In this document: piece after piece, positions 1 through 5,777 of the stretch
Numbering within the stretch: position 1 is the stretch's first letter
Layout of the letters: every line of letters begins with the position of its first letter
NCBI GenBank assembly: GCA_018060905.1
Contig: JAGOVD010000023.1
Coordinates: 1 to 7,103 of the forward strand
DNA: 7,103 nucleotides
Direction of reading: 5' to 3'
From: Minisyncoccota bacterium
Lineage (GTDB): Bacteria; Patescibacteriota; Minisyncoccia; Phycocordibacterales; UBA9973
The notes under the pieces: model-generated
What the model was told of the DNA's origin: nothing
Database searches by the model: none
The model's input: the letters and a program-made list of their open reading frames with translations, nothing else
Program-made: the position numbers and the translations under genes

Positions 1-1
1 C

Positions 2-2080
2 ATCCTCATTGCGCTCATTGCACTCGGTGGTATGGCAGGCGGTGCGGGTATTGGGGGATTTGTCGTAGCACGTGCTGCATACGCACTCTTTGGGGCAGGA
101 GCACTCATTATCCCACTCTCATTTGGAACGGCAGGTATTTTTCTCGTTCGCAACAAACAGTTTGAAATAACTGCCCGAGAGATCATCACTGCTAGTATCG
201 GTCTCCTTTCACTCCTGACCCTGGTCGCCATTGTGAATCCTGTCCATGGCGGACTCATCGGTCGACTCATTGCGCTCCCTCTCGTTGCAGGGTTTGAGAA
301 AACATTTGCGAGTATCATATTGGTGTTCGTGGTGACGTGCTCATTTGCACTCTTCTTTGACCGGACGCCACACCTCTTTCCATTTTTTGCACAGCTCTGG
401 GATCGCATCCGTGCAATCTTTCACAGGGGACCTGCGAGTACTGACTCCGAGGAAGATACGTATGATATGTCTGAACCGATACTCCCTGACCAGGAACCAT
501 CCGAGAGGGGTACTATCCCTGTCGCGCCTGCAGTGATGAAAGTGACCGATGCGTCTGCAAATGATCTCGTCATCGATACCAAACGTCCCAAAGCTCACAC
601 GGGTGCATACATGCCACCCCCACTCTCTCTCCTTGAAGGAGATCGAGGCAAGGCAAATGTCGGTGATGTGAAGGCCAATGCCAATGTTATTAGACGGACA
701 CTGGGGAACTTTGGTATCGAAGTAGAGATGGATGAAATCACGATTGGTCCGACCGTCACCCGCTATGCGCTCAAACCTGCCCAAGGAGTCAAACTCTCCC
801 GTATCGTCGGCCTCCAAAACGATCTCGCGCTCTCCCTCGCGGCACACCCGCTCCGTATCGAAGCTCCGATCCCGGGCAAATCCCTCGTCGGTATCGAGAT
901 CCCAAACAAGACCAAGGCAACAGTTGGACTTGCAAATCTCCTTTCTGACCCTGCATTCCAACAATCAAGACCACTTACTATCGCGCTCGGTCGTAATATC
1001 GCCGGCAAATCAGTGCTCCGCAGTATTGCAAAAATGCCCCACCTTTTGATTGCCGGCACCACGGGGTCAGGAAAATCTGTCACGATTCACTCCATCATCA
1101 CCTCCCTGTTGTATAAACACGGACCCGATGATCTGCGCTTTATATTCGTCGACCCAAAGCGTGTCGAACTCACGCTCTACAACGGTATCCCACATCTCCT
1201 CACCCCTGTCATCACAGAACCAAAGAAAGCGATTTTGGCACTCAAGTGGGCCGCAACAGAAATGAATAGACGCTATGACATCCTCGAGGGTGAATCTGCG
1301 CGAGATATTGATTCGTATCACAAGAAATACGCGAGCACGTTTGCCAAGCCCGCAGGTGAAGATGCTGACGGTACCCCCGATCGTATGCCCTATATCGTCA
1401 TCATCATCGATGAGCTCGCCGACATCATGCAGGCATTCCCTCGCGAGCTCGAAGCTGCCATCGTCCGTCTCGCACAAATGTCCCGAGCTGTTGGTATCCA
1501 CCTCATCCTCTCTACTCAACGCCCCGAAGTCAACATCATCACCGGACTCATCAAGGCAAATATCCCTTCTCGACTTGCGCTTCGTGTCCCAACAGGTATC
1601 GACTCTCGCACTATCTTGGATACGACTGGTGCTGAGAAACTCCTTGGAAACGGTGATACGCTGGCCCTTGTTGAGAGTAACCAACCAGAGCGCGTCCAAT
1701 CCGCCTATATTAGCGAAGATGAGGTTAAGAGTGTCGTAAAATACCTCAAAAATGCATTTGCAGATGATATTCGCGACACCATTGAGCTCTCTGGCAACAT
1801 TACTGGTGAGAAGAACATGTTTAGCGACTCTATGGAAAACGAGGATGATGACGCTCTCTATGAAGAAGCTCGTCAGTGCATCATGGAAGCAGGCAAAGCG
1901 TCGACTTCCTACCTCCAGCGTAAGCTCAAGGTGGGCTACGCTCGTGCAGCACGCCTCATGGACATGCTCGAAGAACGTGGCGTGATCGGAGCGTCCGATG
2001 GAGCAAAGCCTCGAGAAGTCCTCGAGGGAGGATTAAAACACGCCGCAAGTGATGCACTTGCAGACGAAATGGGTATATAA
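2..2080 (+). CDS. ftsK: DNA translocase FtsK, 5' end outside the window
   Basis: FtsK/SpoIIIE-family ATPase, a membrane-anchored hexameric motor that pumps DNA through the closing septum during chromosome segregation. The frame is open to the left edge (hydrophobic codons precede the ATG at 32), so the true start lies upstream and one or more membrane helices are missing. Residues below count from that ATG. Hydrophobic segments lie at about 16-40, 47-67 and 88-108. An acidic linker covers about 130-165. The motor domain has Walker A GTTGSGKS (342-349) and Walker B IVIIID (455-460) followed by Glu461, and then STQRPEVNIITG, typical of the family. The C-terminal winged-helix gamma domain is at about 605-667, with GYARAARLMD and KPREVL, and normally reads KOPS/SRS orientation sites. 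At over 690 visible residues it is near full length for the short-linker class. The next gene starts one base after the TAA, so the two are probably co-transcribed. The family is certain; the true start is not visible. Confidence 0.96.
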   Translation: MLIALIALGGMAGGAGIGGFVVARAAYALFGAGALIIPLSFGTAGIFLVRNKQFEITAREIITASIGLLSLLTLVAIVNPVHGGLIGRLIALPLVAGFEKTFASIILVFVVTCSFALFFDRTPHLFPFFAQLWDRIRAIFHRGPASTDSEEDTYDMSEPILPDQEPSERGTIPVAPAVMKVTDASANDLVIDTKRPKAHTGAYMPPPLSLLEGDRGKANVGDVKANANVIRRTLGNFGIEVEMDEITIGPTVTRYALKPAQGVKLSRIVGLQNDLALSLAAHPLRIEAPIPGKSLVGIEIPNKTKATVGLANLLSDPAFQQSRPLTIALGRNIAGKSVLRSIAKMPHLLIAGTTGSGKSVTIHSIITSLLYKHGPDDLRFIFVDPKRVELTLYNGIPHLLTPVITEPKKAILALKWAATEMNRRYDILEGESARDIDSYHKKYASTFAKPAGEDADGTPDRMPYIVIIIDELADIMQAFPRELEAAIVRLAQMSRAVGIHLILSTQRPEVNIITGLIKANIPSRLALRVPTGIDSRTILDTTGAEKLLGNGDTLALVESNQPERVQSAYISEDEVKSVVKYLKNAFADDIRDTIELSGNITGEKNMFSDSMENEDDDALYEEARQCIMEAGKASTSYLQRKLKVGYARAARLMDMLEERGVIGASDGAKPREVLEGGLKHAASDALADEMGI

Positions 2081-2081
2081 T

Positions 2082-2492
2082 ATGCACAGTACACCACGCA
2101 ACAAACTGATGAAATCCCCCTTCACCCTTACAGCAGGTTTATATGTACTCCTGGGCACCATGGTGCTCGGCCTCGTCGCGTACAATGTCAAAGACCTCGT
2201 CTTTGGTACACCTCTCACTGTCACCACCACAACAGACGGCGCAACCCTTACGACACCATTCCTCCCGATCTCAGGCACCGCGCGACACGCACGAGAGCTC
2301 CTCATCAACGGCAGACCGGTGGCGATTGATCGCGAAGGAGTATTTACTGACGAAGTTGTACTCTCTCCCGGGTACAACATCGTCGAAGTCGCATTCAGAG
2401 ACCAGTTTGGTAAACAAAAAGTCCGGACGTACCACGTCGTTGTCGACACACCGACAGCAGTCGCAACAAACACTGGTATTCCCTATCAGTAA
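2082..2492 (+). CDS. Small membrane-anchored protein with a glucodextranase-B-like Ig-fold domain
   Basis: This 136-residue protein is of unknown specific function. A basic N-terminus (about residues 1-11) precedes one hydrophobic helix (about 15-35, LTAGLYVLLGTMVLGLVAYN), giving a signal anchor with the C-terminal part outside. Residues about 46-122 show the pattern of an Ig-like beta sandwich of the glucodextranase B-domain type: ISGTA, LLINGRPV, DREGVFTDEVVLSPGYN, then VEVAFRDQFG. A Thr/Ala-rich tail follows. The ATG at 2082 was chosen because it lies one base after the ftsK stop (TAA T ATG), which fits translational coupling. An in-frame ATG at 2049 lies inside ftsK and would add 11 residues before the basic stretch. 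No Shine-Dalgarno is visible. A role at the cell surface or in division, next to FtsK, is inference from position only. The gene is confident; the domain label is moderate. Confidence 0.85.
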   Translation: MHSTPRNKLMKSPFTLTAGLYVLLGTMVLGLVAYNVKDLVFGTPLTVTTTTDGATLTTPFLPISGTARHARELLINGRPVAIDREGVFTDEVVLSPGYNIVEVAFRDQFGKQKVRTYHVVVDTPTAVATNTGIPYQ

Positions 2493-2520
2493 TCGTTATT
2501 GGTTTTAATTTTACATACAT

Positions 2521-3570
2521 ATGGCAAAGAAAACAGCAAAAGAAGCAAAATCAATGGACATCGCTTCGATCGAAGATACTATCAAAAGCATCCAAACAAA
2601 ATTTGGTGAAGGTGCGATTATGAAGCTCGGCGATGCACCCAAAGTAGACATCAGTGTGATCCCGACTGGTTCTATCGGCCTCGATATCGCGCTCGGTATC
2701 GGTGGACTTCCCCGTGGCCGTATCATCGAAATCTTTGGGCCAGAATCATCCGGTAAGACAACACTTGCCCTCCACGTCGTTGCTGAAGCACAGAAGCTCG
2801 GCGGCGTCTGCGCATACATCGACGCAGAACACGCAATGGATCCAGAGTATGCAAAAAATATCGGCGTCAAAATCCAAGAGCTCCTCATCTCCCAGCCCGA
2901 CACTGGTGAGCAAGGACTTGAGATCACTGAAAGTCTCGTCCGCAGTGGCAAGATCGACGTCATCGTCATCGACTCTGTCGCAGCACTCACCCCTAAAGAT
3001 GAGATCGAAGGCGACATGGGACAGCAACACATGGGCAAACAAGCACGCCTCATGTCCCAAGCGCTCCGTAAGCTCACCGCTATTGTCCACAAGTCCAAGA
3101 CCCTCGTCATATTCATCAACCAAATCCGTATGCAGATCGGTGTGATGTTCGGCAACCCTGAAACCACACCAGGTGGCAAGGCGCTCAAGTTCTACACGTC
3201 AGTCCGCCTCGACATCAGACGTATCGCCCAGATCAAAAAGGGTGAAGAGGTAGTCGGTTCACGTACTCGCGTCAAAGTAGTGAAGAACAAAGTCGCTTCC
3301 CCATTCAAACAAACAGAGTTCGATATCATCTACGGTGAAGGTATCTCACTCGAAGGAGAACTCCTCGCTCTCGGAGAGAAACTCGGTGTCGTCACCAAGA
3401 GTGGTACGTCATACTCATACACCCCAGAAGGCAAAGAAGAAGTGAAACTCGGCCGCGGCTATGATGCGTCTCGTGTGTTCATGCGTGAAAACACCAAGGT
3501 TCGTGACGCGATCACCAAAGACGTGCGCAAGCGCATGAAGGATGTCGTCGCTGATAGCTCAGGAGAATAA
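2521..3570 (+). CDS. recA: Recombinase RecA
   Basis: RecA forms ATP-dependent filaments on single-stranded DNA, drives homologous strand exchange, and acts as the LexA co-protease in bacteria that have an SOS response. The 349 residues match the usual RecA length (about 340-355). The polymerisation N-domain covers about 1-40. Walker [10 protein letters not shown] is at 73-81, the catalytic Glu is E103 in IDAEHAMDP, and Walker B VIVIDS is at 147-152. DNA-binding loop L1 is about 163-175 ([12 protein letters not shown]) and loop L2 about 201-220, within [20 protein letters not shown]. The C-terminal domain is present and ends in a short, only mildly acidic tail. The ATG at 2521 gives [10 protein letters not shown], a normal RecA start. 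The 28-bp gap after the preceding gene is AT-rich with no Shine-Dalgarno (ttttacatacat before ATG). No intein or frameshift is seen. Branched element A begins 11 bp after the stop. Confidence 0.99.
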   Translation: MAKKTAKEAKSMDIASIEDTIKSIQTKFGEGAIMKLGDAPKVDISVIPTGSIGLDIALGIGGLPRGRIIEIFGPESSGKTTLALHVVAEAQKLGGVCAYIDAEHAMDPEYAKNIGVKIQELLISQPDTGEQGLEITESLVRSGKIDVIVIDSVAALTPKDEIEGDMGQQHMGKQARLMSQALRKLTAIVHKSKTLVIFINQIRMQIGVMFGNPETTPGGKALKFYTSVRLDIRRIAQIKKGEEVVGSRTRVKVVKNKVASPFKQTEFDIIYGEGISLEGELLALGEKLGVVTKSGTSYSYTPEGKEEVKLGRGYDASRVFMRENTKVRDAITKDVRKRMKDVVADSSGE

Positions 3571-3581
3571 TTACTGAAAAG

Positions 3582-3673
3582 AAAAAACCCTTGAACCGTC
3601 TTTCGCAGGCTGACTGAGCCGAGAAGGAGCGAATTTTCAGCAGAAAATTACGCGACGGTGAAAGGGTATTTTT
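3582..3673 (+). ncRNA. Branched structured element A, downstream of recA (possible terminator)
   Basis: Directly visible pairing: outer stem P1 pairs 3582-3600 (AAAAAACCCTTGAACCGTC) with 3654-3673. It has one bulged A (3668) and a tandem G.A mismatch (G3593.A3661, A3594.G3660). Inside are P2, TTCGC 3602-3606 with GCGAA 3629-3633, and within it GGCT/AGCC (3608-3611, 3617-3620) closing a GACTG loop. A purine strand GAGAAGGA (3621-3628) follows. P3 is AATTTTC/GAAAATT (3632-3638, 3643-3649) with loop AGCA; P2 and P3 compete for A3632-A3633. The 3' arm ends in TATTTTTC, so the element could end recA transcripts, but a 53-nt branched interior is unusual for an intrinsic terminator. The core resembles element B; the P1 sequences do not. 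The strand is assumed from recA and efp. No known RNA family was recognised. Confidence 0.6.
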
Positions 3674-3686
3674 CTTGGAAGTAACA

Positions 3687-3715
3687 TGGACTTTCCTCCC
3701 CTTTTCGACTACAAT
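3687..3715 (+). promoter_or_regulatory. Candidate sigma70-type promoter for efp
   Basis: TGGACT (3687-3692, 4 of 6 matches to TTGACA) and TACAAT (3710-3715, 5 of 6 matches to TATAAT) are separated by 17 bp. Transcription would start near 3722, so the efp leader would be almost entirely element B. It was found by eye in an AT-containing intergenic stretch, so chance matches are possible. Confidence 0.4.
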
Positions 3716-3735
3716 CCGATGACATTATTAACGTA

Positions 3736-3849
3736 CAAATGAGAAACTATGTTTCGAGAAAAGCCTTGCACAGCGCGACCTGGCGCGAGCAGAGCAATTT
3801 TTCACCAGAAAAATATGCGTGCTTTTCGAGGAATATAGTTTCTCATTTG
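3736..3849 (+). ncRNA. Branched structured element B in the efp leader
   Basis: A long outer stem P1 pairs 3736-3764 with 3821-3849: 20 pairs from C3736-G3849 to C3755-G3830, two of them G.U. Then comes a tandem G.A mismatch (G3756.A3829, A3757.G3828), then seven pairs GAAAAGC/GCTTTTC. Inside, TTGC/GCAA (3766-3769, 3794-3797) encloses GCGC/GCGC (3773-3776, 3783-3786) with loop GACCTG. A purine strand GAGCAGA (3787-3793) follows. The next hairpin is ATTTTTC/GAAAAAT (3797-3803, 3808-3814) with loop ACCA, and ATGCGT leads back to P1. Each part has a counterpart in element A, although the stem sequences differ. It ends 19 bp before the efp start, so it may control efp translation or mRNA stability; that role is inferred from position. 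The same fold is possible on the other strand, with weaker G.U positions. Confidence 0.62.
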
Positions 3850-3868
3850 AAGTAAGAGAAATACCCGT

Positions 3869-4450
3869 ATGTCCATGCTTGAATATAACGAAATCAAAGA
3901 AAAGAAGATCATCGTCTGGGACGGAGCCCCACACGAAGTCGTGTCCTCGCACGTTTTTCGCAAACAGCAGCGCAAGCCAGTGAACGCCACCAAGCTCAAG
4001 AACCTCATGACTGGGCGTGTCGCCGAGATCTCATTTGGTGGATCTGAAAAGGCCGAAGAAGCCGACATCTCAACCAAGACTGTCACCTATCTCTACAAGG
4101 CAAAAGGTGAAGTATGGTTCACTGATCCCAATGACAAGAGCAAGAGATTTTCTCTCAAAGAAGACATAGTGGGTGACAAAATGAAATTCGTCAAAGAAAA
4201 CTCTCCTGTCGACCTCACTATCTATACTGACGAAGAGGACGAAGAACTCGTAATCGGTGTGAAGATCCCGGTCAAAGTCGATCTCGAAGTCATCGATGCT
4301 CCCCCATCAATCAAAGGCTCTACCGTCACTGGTGGCAACAAAGTAGCCATCGTCGAAGGAGGTGCCGCAGTCAACGTCCCTCTCTTCATCGCCATTGGCG
4401 AAAAGATCCGCATCAACACAGATACGGGAGAGTATGTCGAAAGGGCCTGA
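3869..4450 (+). CDS. efp: Elongation factor P (CPR-type, Gln at the Lys34 position)
   Basis: EF-P binds the ribosome between the P and E sites and relieves stalling at polyproline stretches. The 193 residues match the usual length of about 185-190, with three beta-barrel domains: KOW-like N-domain about 3-66, OB domain about 70-132, and C-terminal OB domain about 133-193. Typical blocks are TKLKNLMTG (41-49), TYLYK, KVDLEVIDAPPSIKGSTV, NVPLFIAIGEKIRINTDTGEY and a final R. The tip loop reads VFRKQQRKPVN (29-39). Aligned by eye to E. coli EF-P (VKPGKGQAF), the modified Lys34 is Gln34, flanked by Arg and Lys. The canonical PGKG tip is absent, so EpmA-type beta-lysylation at this site looks impossible. 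No epmA or epmB lies nearby. ATG 3869 was chosen; ATG 3875 (Met3) is an alternative. The Shine-Dalgarno is weak (AAGAGAAA, about 9 bp upstream). Confidence 0.96.
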   Translation: MSMLEYNEIKEKKIIVWDGAPHEVVSSHVFRKQQRKPVNATKLKNLMTGRVAEISFGGSEKAEEADISTKTVTYLYKAKGEVWFTDPNDKSKRFSLKEDIVGDKMKFVKENSPVDLTIYTDEEDEELVIGVKIPVKVDLEVIDAPPSIKGSTVTGGNKVAIVEGGAAVNVPLFIAIGEKIRINTDTGEYVERA

Positions 4451-4469
4451 GACTCGTCGGCCCTTTCGA
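4437..4469 (+). other. Stable hairpin spanning the efp stop codon
   Basis: TCGAAAGGGCC (4437-4447) pairs perfectly with GGCCCTTTCGA (4459-4469), 11 bp, with an 11-nt loop that starts with the efp TGA stop (4448-4450). No T-tract follows, so it is not a standard intrinsic terminator. It may stabilise the mRNA 3' end or act with the terminator about 50 bp downstream. The last efp codons form its 5' arm. Confidence 0.5.
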
Positions 4470-4519
4470 TCCCTGCGCCATGCCGCACGGGGTCGAGCGA
4501 GCAAACTAAATTTGATACA

Positions 4520-4549
4520 AAAAATCCGCCTTTTCCGAGGCGGATTTTT
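4520..4549. terminator. Bidirectional intrinsic terminator between efp and the convergent small ORF
   Basis: AAAAATCCGCCT (4520-4531) pairs perfectly with AGGCGGATTTTT (4538-4549), 12 bp around a 6-nt loop. The T-run on one strand and the A-run that becomes a T-run on the other allow termination in both directions. It sits 70 bp after the efp stop, and its right arm overlaps the stop codon of the minus-strand small ORF (4548-4550). Confidence 0.85.
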
Positions 4550-4712
4550 AAATTTCCTCAACAATAAGTACACATCGACTTACTATTTCCCAACAACATA
4601 TTCCTAAAAACCACTGCTTGTTGGCAAAAAATGCTATGCCAATAAAGGAGCCGAAGACCATCCAGAGCATTGCGGCAGTAAACAATGTAGGACTTATAGA
4701 ACGTGTTTTCAT
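4548..4712 (-). CDS. Putative 54-residue small membrane protein
   Basis: This short frame runs ATG at 4712 to TAA at 4550-4548 and encodes 54 residues beginning MKTRSISPTLFTAAMLWMVF. A basic N-terminus is followed by a hydrophobic segment at about 9-30 (ending GSFIGIAFFA) and, after NKQ, a second one at about 34-51 containing WFLGICCWE. This gives a plausible two-helix hairpin membrane protein with the positive-inside arrangement at its start. No family is recognised. Support comes from position: it fills the space between two fold-back terminators (4520-4549 and 4761-4793), as an independent transcription unit would. There is no clear promoter; GGGAA lies 11 bp before the ATG. A random AT-rich frame can also look hydrophobic, so coding status is uncertain. 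Confidence 0.4.
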   Translation of the reverse strand: MKTRSISPTLFTAAMLWMVFGSFIGIAFFANKQWFLGICCWEIVSRCVLIVEEI

Positions 4713-4760
4713 TTAAAATAATTTCCCAGAGTCTATCAGACTTCCCTATTTTTGGCTATA

Positions 4761-4793
4761 AAAAAATCCGAAGGGGTTGCCTTTGGATTTTTT
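4761..4793. terminator. Intrinsic terminator downstream of the 90-residue ORF
   Basis: AAAAAATCCGAAGG (4761-4774) pairs with CCTTTGGATTTTTT (4780-4793), 14 bp with one G.T position (an A.C mismatch on the minus strand), and a 5-nt loop GGTTG. T-runs exist in both directions. By position it ends minus-strand transcription from the ORF at 4833-5105, although the pairing is slightly better on the plus strand. Confidence 0.75.
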
Positions 4794-4832
4794 AATCATC
4801 GTATTTAGGTAAAATCCAATTTGAAATAGGAT

Positions 4833-5105
4833 TTAATAATTAGTGTAATTAAATCCGGGAAGTCCAGGGCAAGCACCCACTCCTGTATCATAAGGTTGAA
4901 TACCTTCAATACGCCAAGATGCCAAAAACCAAGCTCTACTTTCGTACACACAGTAACCATTTACTACTCTAATTCTAGTACTGCCTGCAGCTGGAGCATT
5001 AGCAACCTGTTCTTTTGCAGGTACCTTTTGTGTTTGTATAATAGAAATTCCTCCTATTACTATAATTCCTAGAACTAGAAACCCTAAAACGCTCTTATAT
5101 TTCAT
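4833..5105 (-). CDS. Hypothetical membrane-anchored or secreted protein, 90 residues
   Basis: No family is recognised. The N-terminus MKYKSVLGFLVLGIIVIGGI has two Lys and then a hydrophobic helix (about 6-24), which is a signal peptide or signal anchor. A polar Ala-rich linker (about 27-42) follows. The extracytoplasmic part (about 43-90) is rich in aromatic residues and Gly, has two cysteines (C52, C79) that could form a disulfide, and ends NYTNY. Codons are clearly AT-richer (many AAT, ATA, TTA) than in recA or ssb, suggesting different ancestry or relaxed selection. It lies alone between two terminators, downstream of rpsR and on the same strand. No Shine-Dalgarno precedes the ATG (TATTCAATAT). 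It is probably a real gene, given its signal-sequence architecture, its promoter-like upstream region and its own terminator. Confidence 0.65.
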   Translation of the reverse strand: MKYKSVLGFLVLGIIVIGGISIIQTQKVPAKEQVANAPAAGSTRIRVVNGYCVYESRAWFLASWRIEGIQPYDTGVGACPGLPGFNYTNY

Positions 5106-5133
5106 ATATTGAATATATACTATTAATTATTTA

Positions 5134-5162
5134 AGTATACAATTAATTGTAGCTGCTAGCAA
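5134..5162 (-). promoter_or_regulatory. Candidate promoter for the 90-residue ORF, with an overlapping palindrome
   Basis: Read on the minus strand, TTGCTA (5162-5157, 4 of 6) and TATACT (5139-5134, 5 of 6) are 17 bp apart, with the start site expected near 5127, about 22 bp before the ATG. The -35 hexamer lies inside the rpsR terminator stem. A perfect 14-bp palindrome, TACAATTAATTGTA (5138-5151), covers the spacer and touches the -10. It is operator-like, but AT-rich palindromes arise easily by chance. Confidence 0.35.
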
Positions 5163-5193
5163 AAAACCTCCCAGTTGGGAGGTTTTTTGCTAG
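5156..5193. terminator. Very strong bidirectional terminator ending the rpsF-ssb-rpsR operon
   Basis: An 18-bp perfect inverted repeat: 5156-5173 (CTAGCAAAAAACCTCCCA) pairs with 5176-5193, with only GT between. On the minus strand the stem is followed through a T-run, as in an intrinsic terminator. The rpsR stop codon (TAG, 5192-5190) lies inside the stem, so the last rpsR codons and the terminator overlap. Confidence 0.9.
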
Positions 5194-5390
5194 TTAGCGA
5201 CGAATGGCAAGAGTCCCATGAATCGTGAACGCTTCACTGCTTCTGCGAGCTGGCGTTGATTCTTGGCTGCGAGCCCGGTGCGCTTGCGCCCGAGGATGCG
5301 GCCGTTTGGGTTCAAGAACTTCTTGAGACTGTCGATGTCTTTGTAGTCAACGAAACGGATGTTATTTGCGTTAAAGTAATCGTTTTTCAT
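5190..5390 (-). CDS. rpsR: Small ribosomal subunit protein bS18
   Basis: bS18 binds 16S rRNA in the platform of the 30S subunit as a heterodimer with bS6, encoded by rpsF in the same operon. The 66 residues are slightly short of the usual 70-80 or so, lacking much of the variable N-terminal extension. Family signatures are visible: [20 protein letters not shown] (14-33), RKRTGL (35-40), [20 protein letters not shown] (44-63). The ATG at 5390 gives [10 protein letters not shown], a normal start, but no Shine-Dalgarno is present; the upstream strand reads CCT-rich because of a heptamer array. The gene is separated from ssb by an inserted four-helix-bundle gene. Its stop lies inside the terminator stem. 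Confidence 0.97.
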   Translation of the reverse strand: MKNDYFNANNIRFVDYKDIDSLKKFLNPNGRILGRKRTGLAAKNQRQLAEAVKRSRFMGLLPFVAN

Positions 5391-5394
5391 ATAC

Positions 5395-5429
5395 TAGGTT
5401 GTAGGTTAAAGGTAACAGGTTATAGTTTA
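5395..5429 (+). repeat. Heptamer array 1 (five 7-bp units), 3' side of the four-helix-bundle gene
   Basis: Consecutive 7-mers read TAGGTTG, TAGGTTA, AAGGTAA, CAGGTTA and TAGTTTA, with a weaker sixth, TAATGTA, after them. The core AGGTT recurs at exact 7-bp spacing. The last unit contains the stop codon (TAA on the minus strand, 5429-5427) of the four-helix-bundle gene. Confidence 0.7.
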
Positions 5430-5777
5430 TAATGTAAGTTTTTTAATAATAGTTGAAAGCATTTTTTGAATTTCAACTATAGTGTCTAGGTGTTTCTCAA
5501 TCCCTTTAGTTTTATATATTCTTTGGGCAATCAATAATTTGGTTTCGAGTTCGGCAACTGAACCGTATGCGTGTCGAAGGAAATGTGCATATTCCTTACG
5601 ACTTCCTCGTTTGCTTCCTTCTGCGATATTGCTCGCTATAGAGACTACTGAACGTCGCATTTGTGATACGAGACCATACAGTTCATCTTTTGGTAGTGTG
5701 GTAGTAAGGTGATACACAGCTTCTGCTAAATCCATGGATTTTTGCCAAACAGTCAGTTGTTTATATTCTATGACCAT
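5427..5777 (-). CDS. Four-helix-bundle protein, S23/IVP (23S rRNA intervening sequence) family
   Basis: This 116-residue protein matches the family first known from open frames inside intervening sequences of 23S rRNA genes. Members fold as a four-helix bundle and form pentamers related to Avd of diversity-generating retroelements; their biochemical role is not established. Signatures visible: YKQLTVWQKSMDLAEAVY (5-22), LPKDELYGLVSQMRRSVVSI (28-47), SNIAEGSKRGSRKEYAHFLR (49-68), and GSVAELETKLLIAQ (72-85). The sequence is intact and not degraded. It lies between ssb and rpsR, an unusual guest in a ribosomal operon, flanked by heptamer arrays. The AGGT of the upstream array sits 7 bp before the ATG and may serve as its Shine-Dalgarno. 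No reverse transcriptase or template repeat is seen, so a retroelement is not supported. The family is confident; the function is unknown. Confidence 0.93.
   Translation of the reverse strand: MVIEYKQLTVWQKSMDLAEAVYHLTTTLPKDELYGLVSQMRRSVVSIASNIAEGSKRGSRKEYAHFLRHAYGSVAELETKLLIAQRIYKTKGIEKHLDTIVEIQKMLSTIIKKLTL

Noticed and set aside
341..964. Long antisense open frames opposite ftsK, recA, efp, ssb and rpsF.
   Set aside because: They overlap conserved genes completely, show no recognisable motifs, and follow from codon bias of the real genes on the other strand.
2049..2081. Upstream in-frame ATG (2049) as the start of the Ig-like membrane protein.
   Set aside because: It lies inside ftsK and adds a non-typical N-terminus. 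The ATG at 2082 directly follows the ftsK stop and gives a short basic N-terminus before the membrane helix.
2504..2509. TTTAAT before recA as a -10 box giving a nearly leaderless recA mRNA.
   Set aside because: No -35-like hexamer lies at 16-18 bp upstream (CCCTAT there), and single AT-rich hexamers are expected by chance in this spacer.
3601..3653. Element A interior as a hammerhead or other known self-cleaving ribozyme (CTGACTGAG resembles CUGAUGA, with GCGAA nearby).
   Set aside because: The exact CUGANGA core, the GAAA strand and the cleavage-site strand are not in a hammerhead order. Element B lacks the CTGACTGAG string, so the shared core is not a hammerhead. Twister and pistol consensus strings are also absent.
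3624..3720. AAGGAG in element A as a Shine-Dalgarno for a short ATT-started frame ending in TGA near 3720.
   Set aside because: There is no standard start codon, AAGGAG is not conserved in element B (which has GCAGAG), and the frame crosses the paired arms of the structure.
3582..3849. Elements A and B as two copies of a MITE or REP-like mobile palindrome.
   Set aside because: Terminal arms of a transposing element should match between copies. Here the outer stems are unrelated and only the inner core is similar, with no target duplication seen.
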